64,000 nucleotides of DNA from Curvularia sp. ZM96 (Eukaryota > Ascomycota > Dothideomycetes > Pleosporales > Pleosporaceae), in contig JAJGBQ010000001.1 in the NCBI GenBank assembly GCA_022457065.1, forward strand, positions 124,001-188,000, in the 5' to 3' direction. The translations under genes and the position numbers were made by a program. Under the pieces are notes generated by a model, which saw only the letters and a program-made list of their open reading frames with translations, searched no databases and was not told the origin of the DNA. Positions 34,922 to 47,759 of the stretch are shown one piece after another (position 1 is the stretch's first letter; every line of letters starts with the position of its first letter).

Positions 34922-36806
34922 ATGGCGGCCACTACAGACGTCAAGACGTCTCTCGAAATCACAAAGGGCGCCACCATGACGACTGAGCCGATTTCGGTTT
35001 CAATCGACGCCGGCTCCACTTCGTCCGATGATGATGGAAGACGCGCTCCTACTGAGGAAGAATGGGCTACTCTTCCCAGAGTTGCCGGTGGCATCCCATG
35101 GCAGGCTTGGACGGTGGCTGCTGTCGAGTTTGTCGAGCGCTTCAGCTACTACGGTACCAGCGCTGTCTTCGTCAGTGAGTTGGCCCAAGTTATGTACCTT
35201 GATCGTGCACTAATCGGAACTCGCAGACTTTATTCAGAAGCCACTGCCTCCAGGCTCCAAGACAGGTGCTGGCTTCCTCAAGAAGCCTGGTTCCGGTGCT
35301 CTGGACATGGGTCAACGTGCCTCGACCGGTTTGAACATGTTCAACCAGTTTTGGTCTTACATCACTCCACTTGGAGGTGCCTGGCTTGCCGACGAGTACT
35401 GGGGACGCTACAACACCATCCAGTACTCTAACATCATCGCTCTCATCGGACACATCATCCTCATCATGTCTGCAATTCCCGCCGTCATTGTGAAGCCAAA
35501 CGTAGCCATCGGCATCTTCTCCGTTGGTCTTGTTGTCATGGGCATTGGAACTGGTGGATTCAAGAGTAACATCTCACCTCTCATTGCCGAACAGTACAAG
35601 GACCAAAAGGCCTACGTCCGTGTCAGGAAAGGCAAGAAAGAGATTGTCGACCCAGCCACTACCACTGCGAGGATTTACCTGTACTTTTACTTCCTGATCA
35701 ACTGCGGTTCCATCACCGGATCACTTGCAATGGTCTACTCAGAGCATTTCGTGGGCTTCTGGCTGTCATTCACGCTCCCCACGATCTGCTATCTGCTTTG
35801 CCCTCTTATCCTGATCACGATGAAGAAGCACTACAAGCTCTCACCACCCACGGGATCCGTCATGGGAAAGGCATTCAAGCTGATCAGATTCGCCATGAAA
35901 AGCTCTCCCCGAAAGAACACATTCAAGGACGAGGGATTCTGGGAGAGGGTTAAGCCTAGCTCTCTTCGCGCCAACAACCAGCCTGTTCCATCCTGGATGA
36001 CGTTTGACGACGCTTGGGTTGACGAAGTAAAGAGAGGTCTGCTTGCATGCAAGGTTTTTGTCTGGTATCCTCTGTACTGGCTCAGCTACAACCAGATGAC
36101 CGGCAACCTTGTTTCCCAGGCTAACACCATGAACCTGGGCAAAGTGCCGAACGATATTGTCGCAAAACTGAACCCCCTCTTCATCGTAATCCTGATCCCG
36201 GTCATGGATTTCATTGTCTACCCCGGTCTCCGGAAGGCAGGCATTGTTCTTTCGCCCATCAAGAAGATCACAGCAGGATTCGCACTCAGTTCCTTCTCCA
36301 TGGTATCTGCATGCGTTATCCAGCACTACATCTACACCATGTCACCATGCGGAGACAACATCAATGCTCTTAGCAAGACACGCAAAGACTGCAACGCCGA
36401 CATTACCGTTTGGGTCCAGGTCGTGCCCTACGGTCTGATCGGCTTTTCCGAAATCATGGCTTCCATCACCAAGCTCGAATACGCCTACACCAAAGCACCT
36501 CAAAACATGAAGTCCACGATTCAAGCCGTCGCTCTTTCCACTTCTGCCTTTTCCGCTGCGCTCGGCCAAGCTTTCGTCAGTTTGTCCGAAGATCCTCTCT
36601 TGGTCTGGAACTACGGCTCTGTCGCTGTGGTTGCTATGTGCGGTGGTATCGGTTTCTACCTGACTTTCCGCAAGGCGGACAAAGAGGAAGATGCCATGAA
36701 CAACCTCAAAGAGAGTAATTTTATCGGTAGAAGGGAGGTTGGCGATGCTGAGAACGTCGAGACTCTCAGTGTGAGGGTCGAGAAGAACGAGAAGAGCGGA
36801 TTGTAG
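34922..36806 (+). CDS. PTR2: Proton-coupled oligopeptide transporter, POT/PTR2 family
   Basis: Two exons, 34922-35174 and 35227-36806, 52-bp intron with phase-1 join; 610 aa. The first helix begins WTVAAVEFVERFSYYGTSAV, with the proton-coupling ExxER-type motif. The two PTR2 family signatures are present as GTGGFKSNISPLIAEQY and FYFLINCGSITGSL. A long cytosolic loop with basic residues follows helix 6, as in fungal PTR2, and later helices include VVPYGLIGFSEIMASITKLE. It is expected at the plasma membrane, importing di- and tripeptides with protons. The N-terminus (about 55 residues, Thr/Ser/Asp-rich) is the usual cytosolic lead. This is the last intact gene before the transposon island, 234 bp from the first transposon end. 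Confidence 0.92.
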
Positions 36807-37040
36807 ACGCATGGAAAATGCGAATCTCTAGCTAATGATTATAAGACTCAATCGTGAATTGGGATTGCATGAACTATGATCATGCTTGGTGACGACATCT
36901 TGGACATATAATGATTGTGGTTGGCCTTGCGCTACGACGGCCCCACCTGTCGTTCCTGGACAACTGCATACTGAGTCCTCTCTGATAAATTGAGTTACTT
37001 GGCTGTACCAGCCGTTGCCGTGGTATCACGTGAATAATTA

Positions 37041-37135
37041 ACGTCTATCTCTACACAGCGGGACACCCTACGTAGCAGGACGCCGTAGACAATCTCTAAT
37101 ATACATAATAAATATAATAATAAGCTAGAGATATA
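37041..37135 (+). repeat. Orphan left end of a pogo-like transposon
   Basis: TA (37039-37040) precedes ACGT, a six-base spacer, and two 17-bp units at 37051-37067 and 37068-37084 (CTACACAGCGGGACACC and CTACGTAGCAGGACGCC). This is exactly the plan of the complete TIRs nearby, but no partner end of this type is found in the window. P1 is inserted about 90 bp inside it. Confidence 0.6.
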
Positions 37136-37189
37136 ACGTGTTGGATAAGCGAGTCGCGCAGGCAAGCGAGTCGCGCACCTCACCAACTT
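37136..37189 (+). repeat. P1 left TIR
   Basis: Two 17-bp units at 37145-37161 and 37162-37178 (ATAAGCGAGTCGCGCAG, GCAAGCGAGTCGCGCAC) after ACGT. Confidence 0.9.
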
Positions 37190-37216
37190 TCTTACCCTAT
37201 CATACTTGCCTCTATT

Positions 37217-38875
37217 ATGGCTCCACGCCACGCTACTCAATTACTCTCAAATGAATCAGATATTCAGCTTGCTATACAGTCTCTTAATTCTAATTAAATT
37301 CAAACAGGCTAGCGCGTAGCTTTAATCTTTAACGTGCCTAAATTAACATTACGTGATTAACGCGCTAGAAAGCGCGCTAGACGCGATTGCTAGCCTAACT
37401 CAAAGACGCTTACTAGAATAGAAGAGGAGGTAATTATTAGCCATGTGCTTAATCTAGATTAGCGTAGATTTGCGCCTACCTACGCTACCGTGCGCGATAT
37501 AGCTAATAAGCTGCTAGCTACGCGCGGCGCTAGCTAGGTTAGGTAGAAGTAGCTAGCTAACTTTATCAAGCGTATAGACAGTCTTACAACGCGTTTTAAT
37601 TAGGCGTACGATAGGCAGAGAGCTCTATATAAAGATCTAGTCTTAATTAAGAGCTAGTTTAAGCTTATAGAGTAGACAAAGGCTAAGTACGGCATCTATA
37701 ACGAGGACGTCTATAACTTTAACGAAGCTAGCTTCTTAATAGGCAAGATTACTACTCAGCTTATTATTACAGCGTCAGAAAGAAGAGCTCGACTAAAGGC
37801 TATCTAGCCAGGTAGTCGTAAGTAGGTAACGTTCATCGCTAGGATTAACGCAGCTAGCTAGTCTATTCTACCGTTTCTAATCTTTACTAGCAAGTATCAC
37901 CTATCTACCTAGTACGAGGAGGCAGAGATCCCACGCGACTAGGCGATCGCAGTCAGCGACAACGGCTAGACGACTAACGAGCTAGAAGTAGAATAGCTAA
38001 AGCACTTTATTAAGCATATAGAGAGTAAAGTTGTTAGGGCACACTAGCTACTTATTCTTAACAGCCATAAGAGCTACTAGTCACTTAAGTTCTAAGAGCT
38101 CTACAAGGAGAATAATATCTACACGCTCTATATGCCACCTCACTCGTCTTACCTACTCTAGCCTCTTAACGTTAGCTACTTCTCGCCATTAAAGCGCGCG
38201 TATAGTCGTAAGGTAGAGAGTCTAATACGCAACTATATTAACTATATCACTAAGCTCGAGTTTCTACCAGCGTTTAAGACAGCGTTCGATCGATCCTTCA
38301 CGGCAGCTAATATCTACTTAGCTTTTCGAGGCGCAGGCCTTATTCCTCTCTAGCTAGAGGCTATTTTATCAAAGCTTGACGTATAGCTACGTACGCTAAC
38401 TACGCTAGCTCTACCCACTCTCGCAGAAGCTCTCTAGCAAGCCTATACACTAAGCAACGTACGCGAGCTTAAAGCTTAATTAACACTAATAACTAATCGC
38501 GTTTAACAGCATAAAAGCTTATTACTAGCGTCAATTATTACAGCGATTGGCTAGCTTAAGAAGAGGGCAGAGATAATAATGCTCTCAGCTAAGCTAATAC
38601 GCGATCGAATCGCTAGCCTTAAAAAGGCTAATAAGGTAGCTACAAAGCGTAGATAGCGTAAAAAAAAGCGGATACAGAAGCGAGAAGTCCTTACAAAGGG
38701 AGCTAGAGAGAATCTACTCGCTTAACGCGAGGCTAATTAGCAGATTACTTATAAAGAGCGTCAAGGAGGAGAGCGATCAGGTGTCAGCCGCCAGGCTCTA
38801 ACGCGCTATAGTAGATGCAAAAAGACTAGCCATAACTCGCGTACATATAAGAAAGATACTATATTAACTAACTAA
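37217..38875 (+). pseudogene. P1 transposase, DDD superfamily (Tc1/mariner-pogo), decayed
   Basis: One frame of about 553 codons from ATG to TAA keeps its register from end to end but is broken by many TAG and some TAA codons at positions where the sister copy or family has Gln or Trp. Recognisable parts are the N-terminal helix-turn-helix region, VYNFNEASF, LLILNSHKSY, MPPHSSYL, and the C-terminal zinc-knuckle remnant RYSRCKKTSHNSRT. All three catalytic Asp positions read Asn here. Compared with P5 the differences seen are transitions. Non-functional. Confidence 0.85.
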
Positions 38876-38942
38876 TCTATTATACTAATATATATTAAGA
38901 TAGTTGTATTGTAGTAGAGCTATACGCTAATAGAGGTGCGCA

Positions 38943-38996
38943 GGTTTGGTAGGGTGCGCGACTCGCTTGCCTGCGCGACTCGCTTATCCAACACGT
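38943..38996 (-). repeat. P1 right TIR
   Basis: Reverse complement of the left TIR, identical over the outer 44 bases. Confidence 0.9.
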
Positions 38997-39016
38997 TATA
39001 CATTTTTAAAATAGTA

Positions 39017-39084
39017 ACGTACCCCACCAGTAAGCTGCGCACACCAGTAAGCTGCGCACCCCACCCAACTTAACGCGACTCTCC
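39017..39084 (+). repeat. P2 left TIR
   Basis: Two 17-bp units at 39028-39044 and 39045-39061 (CAGTAAGCTGCGCACAC, CAGTAAGCTGCGCACCC). Confidence 0.9.
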
Positions 39085-39141
39085 ACGCAATTAATCCACA
39101 ACAACGCAATAAAATAAGATAAAATTAAAAGATATAATTTA

Positions 39142-40776
39142 TTATCTAACCTTACACGTCGTGCGAGTATGTCCTTAGATATAGCACTTCGTACACGTCA
39201 GCGGCGCGCGCTAACGTCGCTAACTACTCTCACCCTGTTCAGCCTCTACAACCACCCTTTCTACCTCTACAGCGAGCTACTAAGCCTGCTACACCTAGAG
39301 AGCTCCACCAGAAGCAATATATTAACGCCGCTAATCTTGCTTTCAGCGTTAACGCTAGTAGGCCGTACGCAGCTTCTTATTTTCTTCTACAAGTATCGTT
39401 GCTAATTACATCGCAAGCTAAGCGCTTTTTACAAGCTAGCGTATAGCAACGCTTATTAGACTATCTAACTACCAGCGTTACTATCGTAGTCGCTCTTAGA
39501 GATAGAGTACCTACTACCAAAGCTACTCTACTATATACGGCGTTTCTACCTACGTTTCAGCAGTACTACCTACGTCTATCTATAGTAGAGATGGCGTTCA
39601 GACGACTATCAGCGACGATAGAACGCGATCTAGACAAGGAAGGACAAGGCCTATCGCTTAAAAGCCTGCCTAGATGTTCTACTAAGTAAAAACTATCTAT
39701 CAGATCTATCTATAGACTACAAGAAAGTCTACTTTATCAACATAGTAGACGCCTTAATAGGCGAGCTCCTCAACTTTACGTCTATACGCGCGCTTAAGTA
39801 GGGAGAAGCAGCTTACATTAAGCAGCTAGAGGAGATACGACGTGTAAGGCAGCATACAGAGAGTAATAATATTATTATTAGTATAGTACCAATTAAACTC
39901 TAGCGTGGCGTAGCTACTATATCCATCTAGAATAAGAAGACGATAGACTCTAGCTATACAAGCGGCTATATGCTAGTTAAAGTGTTTCACCCACTCTACA
40001 CCAAGCTCGTCTATTATCTAGCCGTTGTCTAATACGCCAATAGTCTAGTCAAGTAGAAGCCCTTCATACTAGACAGCCTAGTAGACTTTACTAGATAGTA
40101 TTATAAATAGTAGAAGACACTAGCTAGACGCGCTAACGCACTCGATAGCTATTACCCACTCGCGATTGCCTAGCTAGACGACGACTACTCTACCTACTCT
40201 ATCAGCGCTAGTGACTACTTTTAACGTCCTAGCGACACCTATCGCGAATCTAGTCTCGTCAAAGTTGTAGATATTCTAATCTAGGACGCCGTACGTCTAG
40301 CGCGTCTTCTCTTCTAGCTTAAACTAGGCTATAATTACGACAGGATTCTCGTAGGAGGCGCGCTAACTATATAGCCTTCTAGTCCACTTTGTTTAAAGCT
40401 CTAGCTAGCTTTAGATAAAGCGCGATATCCAGTTCTTGCTAATAGGTAGTAGAGGTGAATCTTAACCACGCGCGGCGAGTAGAGCGTCTACTATTCGTCG
40501 CACGTTAATAATATAGGGCGAAAATCCTCGTCTATTAAGGTCTAGAATCTACTACACAAGAGACTACTCCTTAATAGGTAATAGCTTTTAGTTAACAGAG
40601 ATAGTCTCTAATCGTGGCTAGATACCGCGGAGACGCGTTCGTAGTATTAATTCTAGCACATTATACGCTGCTGCAAGAGCGCAGAGAGATTTTTTTTAAT
40701 TATTTTAATACGATAATACAGCAAGACAAAGTCTACCTTCACGAGCAGTCTATATAGAGCGTTGTTGTCGCGGCAT
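39142..40776 (-). pseudogene. P2 transposase, decayed
   Basis: A single register of about 545 codons from ATG at 40776 to TAA at 39142, with many TAG stops. The first two catalytic Asp codons survive (IYNFDETRF and LLILDGYSSY) while the third reads Asn (LQLLNVSCF). The C-terminus keeps a zinc-knuckle remnant, CTKCYI-GHTRTTC, where the dash is a stop. The antisense frame at 39169-39405 is a shadow of this one. Non-functional. Confidence 0.8.
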
Positions 40777-40790
40777 TATGGTAGTTATAA

Positions 40791-40858
40791 GGAGAGTCGC
40801 GTCAAGTTAGGTGGGGTGCGCAGCTTACTAGTGTGCGCAGCTTACTAGTGGGGTACGT
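40791..40858 (-). repeat. P2 right TIR
   Basis: Reverse complement of the left TIR with four C/T or G/A differences. Confidence 0.9.
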
Positions 40859-40875
40859 TAATATTAAACTATATA

Positions 40876-40946
40876 ACGTAAAGCACCACCGAGAGGGCCA
40901 CCCCACCAAGAGGGCCACTTTTTCTTGGCATTGCGAACTTCATGTA
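40876..40946 (+). repeat. P3 left TIR
   Basis: 17-bp units at 40887-40903 and 40904-40920 (CACCGAGAGGGCCACCC, CACCAAGAGGGCCACTT). Confidence 0.9.
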
Positions 40947-41327
40947 TAAACAACAATACCTCAATAATAGAACGCGATACTAATCTAACAGGAAGGCCGA
41001 ATTACTCTTGCTATTTAGGCCTTTCGTACGGGTTAGTTTAAGAGCGTGCGAAAAGCTATAGTAGCCTACAACGTGCGACATTAGTAGATCTCTCGACGGC
41101 TTCAAGGAATTACATCTCGACCTAATACGCAGCTAAATTGCCAAAAACTATCTAGAACTAAAGAGTAGACAATTGTACGATACATTCTTAATCTAAACGC
41201 GCGTGGATTCGCCTCTAGACTGTGTGAGATATCTAATATAGCTAATAAACTATTAGCTATACGAGGCGCAACATCTATTAGCAAGAACTAGGTAGAGCGA
41301 TTCGTATCGCGTACAGCAGAGCTCAAG
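40947..41327 (+). pseudogene. P3 transposase fragment 1 (N-terminal, DNA-binding part)
   Basis: Decayed helix-turn-helix/CENP-B-like region, e.g. the stretch reading VRYILNLNARGFASRLCEIS near 41173-41232. It ends at the LTR1 insertion, whose TSD is TCAAG at 41323-41327. The start codon is not clear. Confidence 0.7.
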
Positions 41328-41752
41328 TGTTACGAACCTGAAGGAAGGAGGCACGGCGGTTAAGTTAAGGAACATCGACACCCAGTCGATGGGGCCATAT
41401 GTAACGCGGGGGTCAGTGTCACGTGACTCCCTCGGACCTCTATGCACGAGGAGGGGTCTTGGCAGACTCCTCGTACATAAGCCACAGAGGAAAGCTCCTC
41501 GTACATCAGCCACCGAGCAATCCTCGGACTCCTCTGACCGAGGGTTACGAGCATCACCAGTATATAGGATAGGCATTGAGCCCTTATAGCTCGATATGTT
41601 TAACTTAAGTTACGAGTACAAGTATCTATAATACAATAGTTACTTACAGAGACATTGTTTATATCACTCTATTACTTTATCTGTAAAAAACAACCTTAGA
41701 GTCTTGACACTAGAAGTCTTATATTACTTCTACTCAAGATCCACTCTTAACA
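41328..41752 (+). repeat. LTR1 5' LTR
   Basis: 425 bp, TGTTACGAACCTG...CTTAACA. The internal region begins CTTTGAACACCC directly after it. Confidence 0.93.
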
Positions 41753-41769
41753 CTTTGAACACCCTCACG

Positions 41770-43500
41770 ATGAGCGACATTGCTATGAACACCCTAGACG
41801 CTTCCTAGGCCGGAGGATCCGCCAACCTTAGTAACAAGCCTGACTTGTACCATGGCGACCGCAATAAGCTTGAAGCTTAGCTTCTCTAGGTCGACCGTTA
41901 CTTCCATCTCCAGGGAGATAGGATTAACGACGATAACAAGGTCGTCTTGGCCTCCACGTACCTTTGAGGTGACGCAGAGAAATAGGCCAACCCTATCATC
42001 TAACGCTACATGGACGAATCTATCAAAGATACCGACAATGCTGCCCTAGTCGAAGACTAGGACGCCTTTAAAACCAAAATGCGACAAAACTTCTCACCAT
42101 TCAAAGAATTAGTAGTTGCGGAACAAAAGATTCAGACCCTACAACAGACTAGGCCTGCCGCCGACTACACGACCCTATTCTAATAGTACGCCACGAGGAT
42201 TAACTAGAACGATAACGCTCTCATGCGCATGTACAAACAAGGTCTCAAACCCTTAGTGCGCAGGGAACTTATAAGAACTAGAACCTTAATCACTAATTTA
42301 GAAGAACTTATAACTAAAGCCGTAAGACTTGACAACGAACTTTACAAACTCGCATTAGAAGAACGACTGTTTACGAAGAGAACGCGCAACTAGAAAAGCT
42401 CGAACGATCGGCCTCGACAAAACTAATACCGACGTTCACAGCCTAATACGGGAAAACAACGAAACTATACTTCTAGGACCCTAGGAGCCTACCGTGAATT
42501 CAGTGCAGAACTAATGCACCTCGATAACCTCAATAAAGGCTAAGGGCTAGAAAGGAATAACAAGGAACGACCTAAGAAGACATTCAACTGCTACAAGTGT
42601 GGCAAGGAAGGCCACATAGCACGCGATTGCCGAAGCACAGACACGAATAAGGTCAAGCGACAGCTTAATATAATACGAAGAAAGTCGGAACTCGATGATA
42701 ATAAAAGGTAGAATATTATCACCCGACCCACGCTAACCGCACCTAACGGGGAAGAAGAGCTTCTTAAGAGATTTGAAGATATTACTCTTACAGCTCTAGA
42801 AGCATCTAATAAAGATGACGAACCTCCAAGCGACGAGAAATATGAGACACCTAAGGAAAAGGGACCTCAGACGCCCAAGACAAAGTACGAAAAGATGGCT
42901 AGCTTCAAGAAGAAGCATCGACTAGCCATACTAGCACGATTGCCTAGTCGAGATAACACCTATTATGTAAAAACTTAGATTTAGAAGTTGAACGAAATAC
43001 TCAGACAAGAGCATATTATATACGACCACACGCAACCAGGAATACTACTCCTAATGTACTATGACTTATAGCATCTCCGCTCTAAGATCGACTTCTACAA
43101 GATTAAAACCACGCAAAGCCTACCCAACTACGCGCACATCTCCGCCAATATTCAAAGACTACAAGGGAGAACGCACCGATGCAACGAACAGCACCAACAA
43201 CCCTACTAGCAAGAAAAGACGGATATACCGCAATAGGCATAGAAGGCACAAGAAGCCTAGACTAACGATAATATATACTAAATTAGTCAACACTAGTATA
43301 ACGCGAATAACCCGCAACACAGCAAGTTGCACTAGACTACATGCACCACCAAGTTCTGTCCAAAACACTAGAACGCCAAACAGAACGAAAGATAGTCACC
43401 AAAGAAGGTTCAAGGAGAACCTAGATGTAAATAGAATTAGTACGAATGCAAGAACGACCTATGCGCCAAACATCTATAGAAGAAGAGGGAAACAATTCAT
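41770..43500 (+). pseudogene. LTR1 gag (capsid/nucleocapsid), decayed
   Basis: The frame opens with ATG at 41770 and reads as a gag protein with many TAG codons at Gln/Trp positions and one TGA. The capsid part is followed by a CCHC zinc knuckle, CYKCGKEGHIARDC, at about 42589-42630. A Lys/Glu-rich region comes next, and the frame degrades towards 43.5 kb; the right boundary is approximate. It is in a different register from pol, implying a programmed shift or separate frames in the parent element. Confidence 0.8.
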
Positions 43501-46500
43501 TTCCTAGGACACGAAGACGCAGCAGACGTCGTCCACATGCAGATCACATACGGAAACGAAGACGGCACCACCAGAGAGTGTAACCAACCGCATTAGCAAA
43601 CATACCTAAATAATAAGTGCGACAAGCACCAAGACGCCAAAGAATATCATAGCTACGAAGAACCATAGTCTTTTTTAGGCCAGCGACAAGAGAACGCGGC
43701 CCCTCTAGGGAAATCAACACAGTAAACTCCCTAGGATTAATCAAGCTCACAGTAAAACTTAACGGAACACGGATGCAGGCACTAGTAGATTCAGGAGCAC
43801 AGGATAACTATGTTTTAGCGCACGCAGCCAAGAAAGCAGGACTTTCGCAACTACAGAAACAACATCCATATCCACTACATGTTGCCACTGGCGAGTTAAT
43901 GCCAAAAAGAAACGAAATAACATACGAGGTTAAACAAGTAACGCTCAGCATCCAAGAGCATAAGAAGGAAATCAACCTAGACGTCCTTAGACTAGCTATC
44001 CACGATATCATATTAGGACTCCCATAGCTACGGAAACACAACCCGCAGATCGACTAGAAGTCGAAGGTGTTTCAATTTGAGTGCTGCGGACTAGGCGCAA
44101 CCGCAAGCCAGCCTAGACATCAGCAGAGTTTAATAGCAGATAAGAGTAATATTACCAAGCAGTACAATAACGCAGAAAGAGAAGCGTACTCGAAAGGTAG
44201 TTCCCTTAATAGGAAGCCAAACCTAGCAGATACCGATACTAGGCCAACGGATCACGAAGCTAGAGGTAAACAGGAGAAGAGCGCAACTCTAGAGATCCCT
44301 GAACAGTACAGAAGATTCGAACATCTATTTCAGGAAGTAGTAGACGAACAAGCGTTACCAAAGCATCAACCCTAGGACCATGAGATAGTCTTATAGGAAG
44401 AAAAGCAACCAACTTTCGGCCCAATTTATCAACAATCAGAACGAGAACTTGCAGTACTACGAGAGTACCTAGACAAGTCATTAGCCAAAGGCTACATACG
44501 ACCGTCAACATCTCTAGCAGAATACCTAGTCATATTCGTACCAAAGAAGGACGGAACAGATCGACTATACGTCGACTACAGAAAACTAAACGACATCATA
44601 GTCAAGAATCGATACCTACTACCGAACATCAAAGAACTCCGGGATCGATTGTCTCGAGCAAAGATCTTCACAGCATTAGATCTAAGAGACGGATACCACC
44701 TTATCAGAATTAAGGAAGATAAAGAATAGAAAACGGCTTTCCAAACACGATACGGACACTACGAATACACAGTCATGCCGTTCGGGCTCACGAACGCCCC
44801 AGCCACATTTCAAGCACTTATTAACAACGTACTCAGACCCTATTTAGATATATTCGTTATCGCCTATCTAGATAACATCCTAATCTACTTAGAGAATAAG
44901 AAGGACCACACTAGACACGTCATAAAAGTACTTCAAGCTCTTGACGACTACAGCTTTCGACTTAAGCTAAAGAAGTGTGAATTTTACAAGACTAAGGTTA
45001 ACTTTCTAGGCTACGTAGTAGGGATAAACGGAGTATAAATGAGCGAAGAAAAGATTGAAGTTATTAAGAACTAGCTAACACTAAAGAACGTTACGGATAT
45101 TTAATTATTTCTTAGATTCGTAAACTTTAACCGAGAATTTATTAAAGATTACTCTAAGATCGCGACACTAATGACGCGGCTCACACGAAAAGATACCCTA
45201 TAGAACTAGGATAAAAAGGCTAATAATACCTTTAAGACACTTAAGGAAGTATGCATTACGCCACTATGCTTTAGAATATTCGTTTTAGGAGTACTACTAA
45301 AATTCGAAACCGATGCATCGGACTTAGTCTTAGGAGGCTGCGCCAGTATCTACATCGATAGTAAATAGCACCCAATAGCATATTACTCAAGAAAGTTCTT
45401 AGGACTAGAAGAACGATACGACGTATACGACAAGGAACTACTTGTGATAGTTGCATGTCTAAAATATTAGAGAGTATACGCAGAAAGCTGCTCAGAACTC
45501 ACCGTCTACACGGATCACAAGAACTTAGTACACTTCACTACCACGAAACCTCTTAATTAACGCCAGACCCGCTAGGCTAAGCTACTCGGACAATACAAAT
45601 TCAAGATTGTGTACACACCAGAAAAAGAAAACGGTAGAGCAGACGCTCTTAGCCGAAGACCAGATATCGCAGGAACCAAAGAAGTCATCGACACCGCGAT
45701 ACTCAAGCAAAACGAAGATGGATCCCTAGAACTAGCAAGGACCATTAATAGAATACTCAAAATCAGGAATAATGTACATAAAGACTAGCAAGAAGAAATT
45801 ATTCGACAATATCACGACGATCCAGTACACGGACACCCTAGGATCGCCAGAACAATAGAACTAATTCGACGAAACTACGAATTCAGCAAAATAAAGAACA
45901 AGATCACAGCCTTTATCGCCAAATGCGAATAATGCTAGAAGAATAAGCATAGCACACACGCACCATACGGAGAAATGCAAGCACAAGAACTGCCAGATGC
46001 ACCCTGGACAGACATCTCTATAGACTTCGTAATAGGACTACTAGTCTTAAAAGACCCTACAACTAACATTAGCTACGACGCAATCCTAGTTATAGTAGAC
46101 AGATTTACTAAGTACGCAGTATACATCGCATTTAGGAAAGATTATGATGTAGAACAACTCGCATACATATTCTACGATAGAATCACGAGGAACTACGGAA
46201 TACTAAAGTTAATCACTAGCGATAGAGACAAGCTCTTTATATCAAACTTTTAGACTACCTTAATAGCAATAATAGGAATAAAAAGAAAGCTATCTATAGC
46301 TTACTATCTAGAAACTAATAGATAAATAGAAAGAATAAATAGAACTATAAAAATATATCTACGCATCTACACCAACTATCAGCAGAACAATTAGATATAA
46401 TTATTACTAATAGTACAATTAGCATATAATAACAAAACATCAGAATCTATAGGACAAACACTATTTTACGCAAATCACGGGAGATACCTAAATCTCTTTA

Positions 46501-47090
46501 CTAGGACTTTACTAAGCATGAAAACGGAAGTAGCCATTACAATAGCTAAAGAACTAAAGAAAACACACGAATAGTTACGAGAATTACTTGAAAAGGCATA
46601 ACGCTAGAGCATTTTATATGTTAACTAGAAAAGAAAAATAGCACCTTAGCTAAAGAAGGGGGATAAAGTATACCTACTTACGAAGAACCTTCGAACGAAA
46701 CGACTAAGCAAAGGACTAGACAACGTCAAGGTCGGACTATTTTAATTTCGAAGCAAAACGGACCAGTAACCTACATATTGGATCTACTACTAGACGCCAA
46801 AATACACCTAAGATTCTATGTTAAACTATTAGAACTAGCAGACCCTGAAACGCTACTACAAGAAACATTTCACTACGAAACAGAAGAAGACGACGAATTC
46901 GACGTAGAAGACCTCCGAGGATACCGAGAAACCGGAAGGAACGATTTCCAAGACGACGACTTCTACCAGGAATAGCTAGTTAAATAGAAAGAATACCTAG
47001 AATTAGAAAACACATAGGAACCCGAAGCTAATCTACAAAACTGTCAGCAACTGCTAAAGAAATATCGAAAATAAAATAATATCTACTATT
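43500..47090 (+). pseudogene. LTR1 pol (protease, RT, RNase H, integrase, chromodomain), decayed
   Basis: Protease: MQALVDSGAQDNYV at 43773. Reverse transcriptase: VMPFGLTNAPATFQALINNV and the active site as AYLDN near 44860, where family members have YLDD. RNase H region around 45300-45660 ends with ADALSRRPD. Integrase: His/Cys zinc remnant near 45830-45960, then WTDISIDFVIGL and ITSDRDKLF. A chromodomain remnant with the conserved NT-EPEANLQNC stretch ends near 47070. Numerous TAG stops, and one apparent single-base frameshift between about 46745 and 46760. Left boundary approximate. Confidence 0.85.
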
Positions 47091-47189
47091 ACACTAGAAG
47101 AGCAAAGCTAATAAAAGAAAAACCTAACGAAATAAGATTCTATAATGGACCTATAACACTATAAGAATTATAAAAAGAAACACGTACTA

Positions 47190-47702
47190 TCAAGAAGAGA
47201 AAACAGGAGCATCGCCAGGATTCGAGGGCGAGGCGAGGGCGTCTAAGGACCCCAAAGTACTCCACATAACCGGCGAAAACCCTACTAACGTATCCGCCGC
47301 AGGGCAATCTAGAGACTCTTGCGCATCTATATTATTACTACCTTCGCGCAAGGTGTCCGCTAGACACATAGTCTTTTTCGTAGCACGCTCCTTAGCCTGC
47401 TTTAAAATCTTCTTATTTCGCATTAAGCGCGAAATTACCTAAGCCAATAACTGCTTATCTTTATCTACCTTCTTTTGATACTCTTCACGAGTCTTGTCTA
47501 AGAATACCCACGACATGTTAACACATGGGTGGCCTAGACGAGTGCACTTGGAGCACTTTAAACGCTTGCCGTCGACCTCGGGCATCGCGACGCACTGACG
47601 GTTGTTTGCGAAATAATAATCGCAGGGGACGGGCGCAGGGAGGCCGTTGCGACGAATCTTAAGAGTAAGACGAAGATGTTCTTTAGACCTAGGGGCAGAC
47701 AT
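47190..47702 (-). pseudogene. LTR1 antisense accessory ORF, Zn2Cys6-like (one internal TAG)
   Basis: On the strand opposite to gag-pol, one register runs from ATG at 47702 to a stop at 47190, with a single TAG at 47439-47441, so about 170 residues. It begins 58 bp inside the 3' LTR. Near residues 27-55 it reads C-x2-Y-x6-C-x12-C-x2-C-x6-C, the spacing of a Gal4-type binuclear zinc cluster, with the second cysteine as TAT (one G-to-A from TGT). A helical, charged segment (LDKTREEYQKKVDKDKQLLA) and a second Lys/Ala-rich helix follow; the C-terminus is Pro/Ser-rich. Similar in plan to the antisense frame in LTR2. Confidence 0.65.
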
Positions 47703-47759
47703 TGTTAGCTACAGGCATACGGAAAAGCTTGAGGATAAGCTTAGGAAGGAGGGAGATGG

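Larger units (their letters stand above)
37136..38996 (+). mobile_element. P1: pogo/Fot1-like DNA transposon, RIP-decayed
   Basis: A 1861-bp element with ~54-bp terminal inverted repeats (37136-37189 and 38943-38996; the first 44 bases identical) and TA target duplications at 37134-37135 and 38997-38998. One degenerate transposase frame runs the whole length on the plus strand. P1 and P5 are the same transposase family with related but distinct TIRs. Confidence 0.9.
39017..40858 (-). mobile_element. P2: pogo/Fot1-like DNA transposon, minus orientation
   Basis: A 1842-bp element with 68-bp TIRs (39017-39084 and 40791-40858; four differences, all transitions) and TA duplications at 39015-39016 and 40859-40860. 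The transposase lies on the minus strand, unlike the other four elements. Only 18 bp separate its left TSD from that of P1. Confidence 0.9.

Noticed and set aside
39169..39405. Hydrophobic Leu/Ser-rich reading frame, possible membrane protein
   Set aside because: It lies antisense to the P2 transposase C-terminus, whose minus-strand register ends in a zinc-knuckle remnant.
43061..43507. Basic Arg/Thr-rich reading frame in LTR1
   Set aside because: Wrong register relative to gag; the gag frame reads through here with TAG stops.
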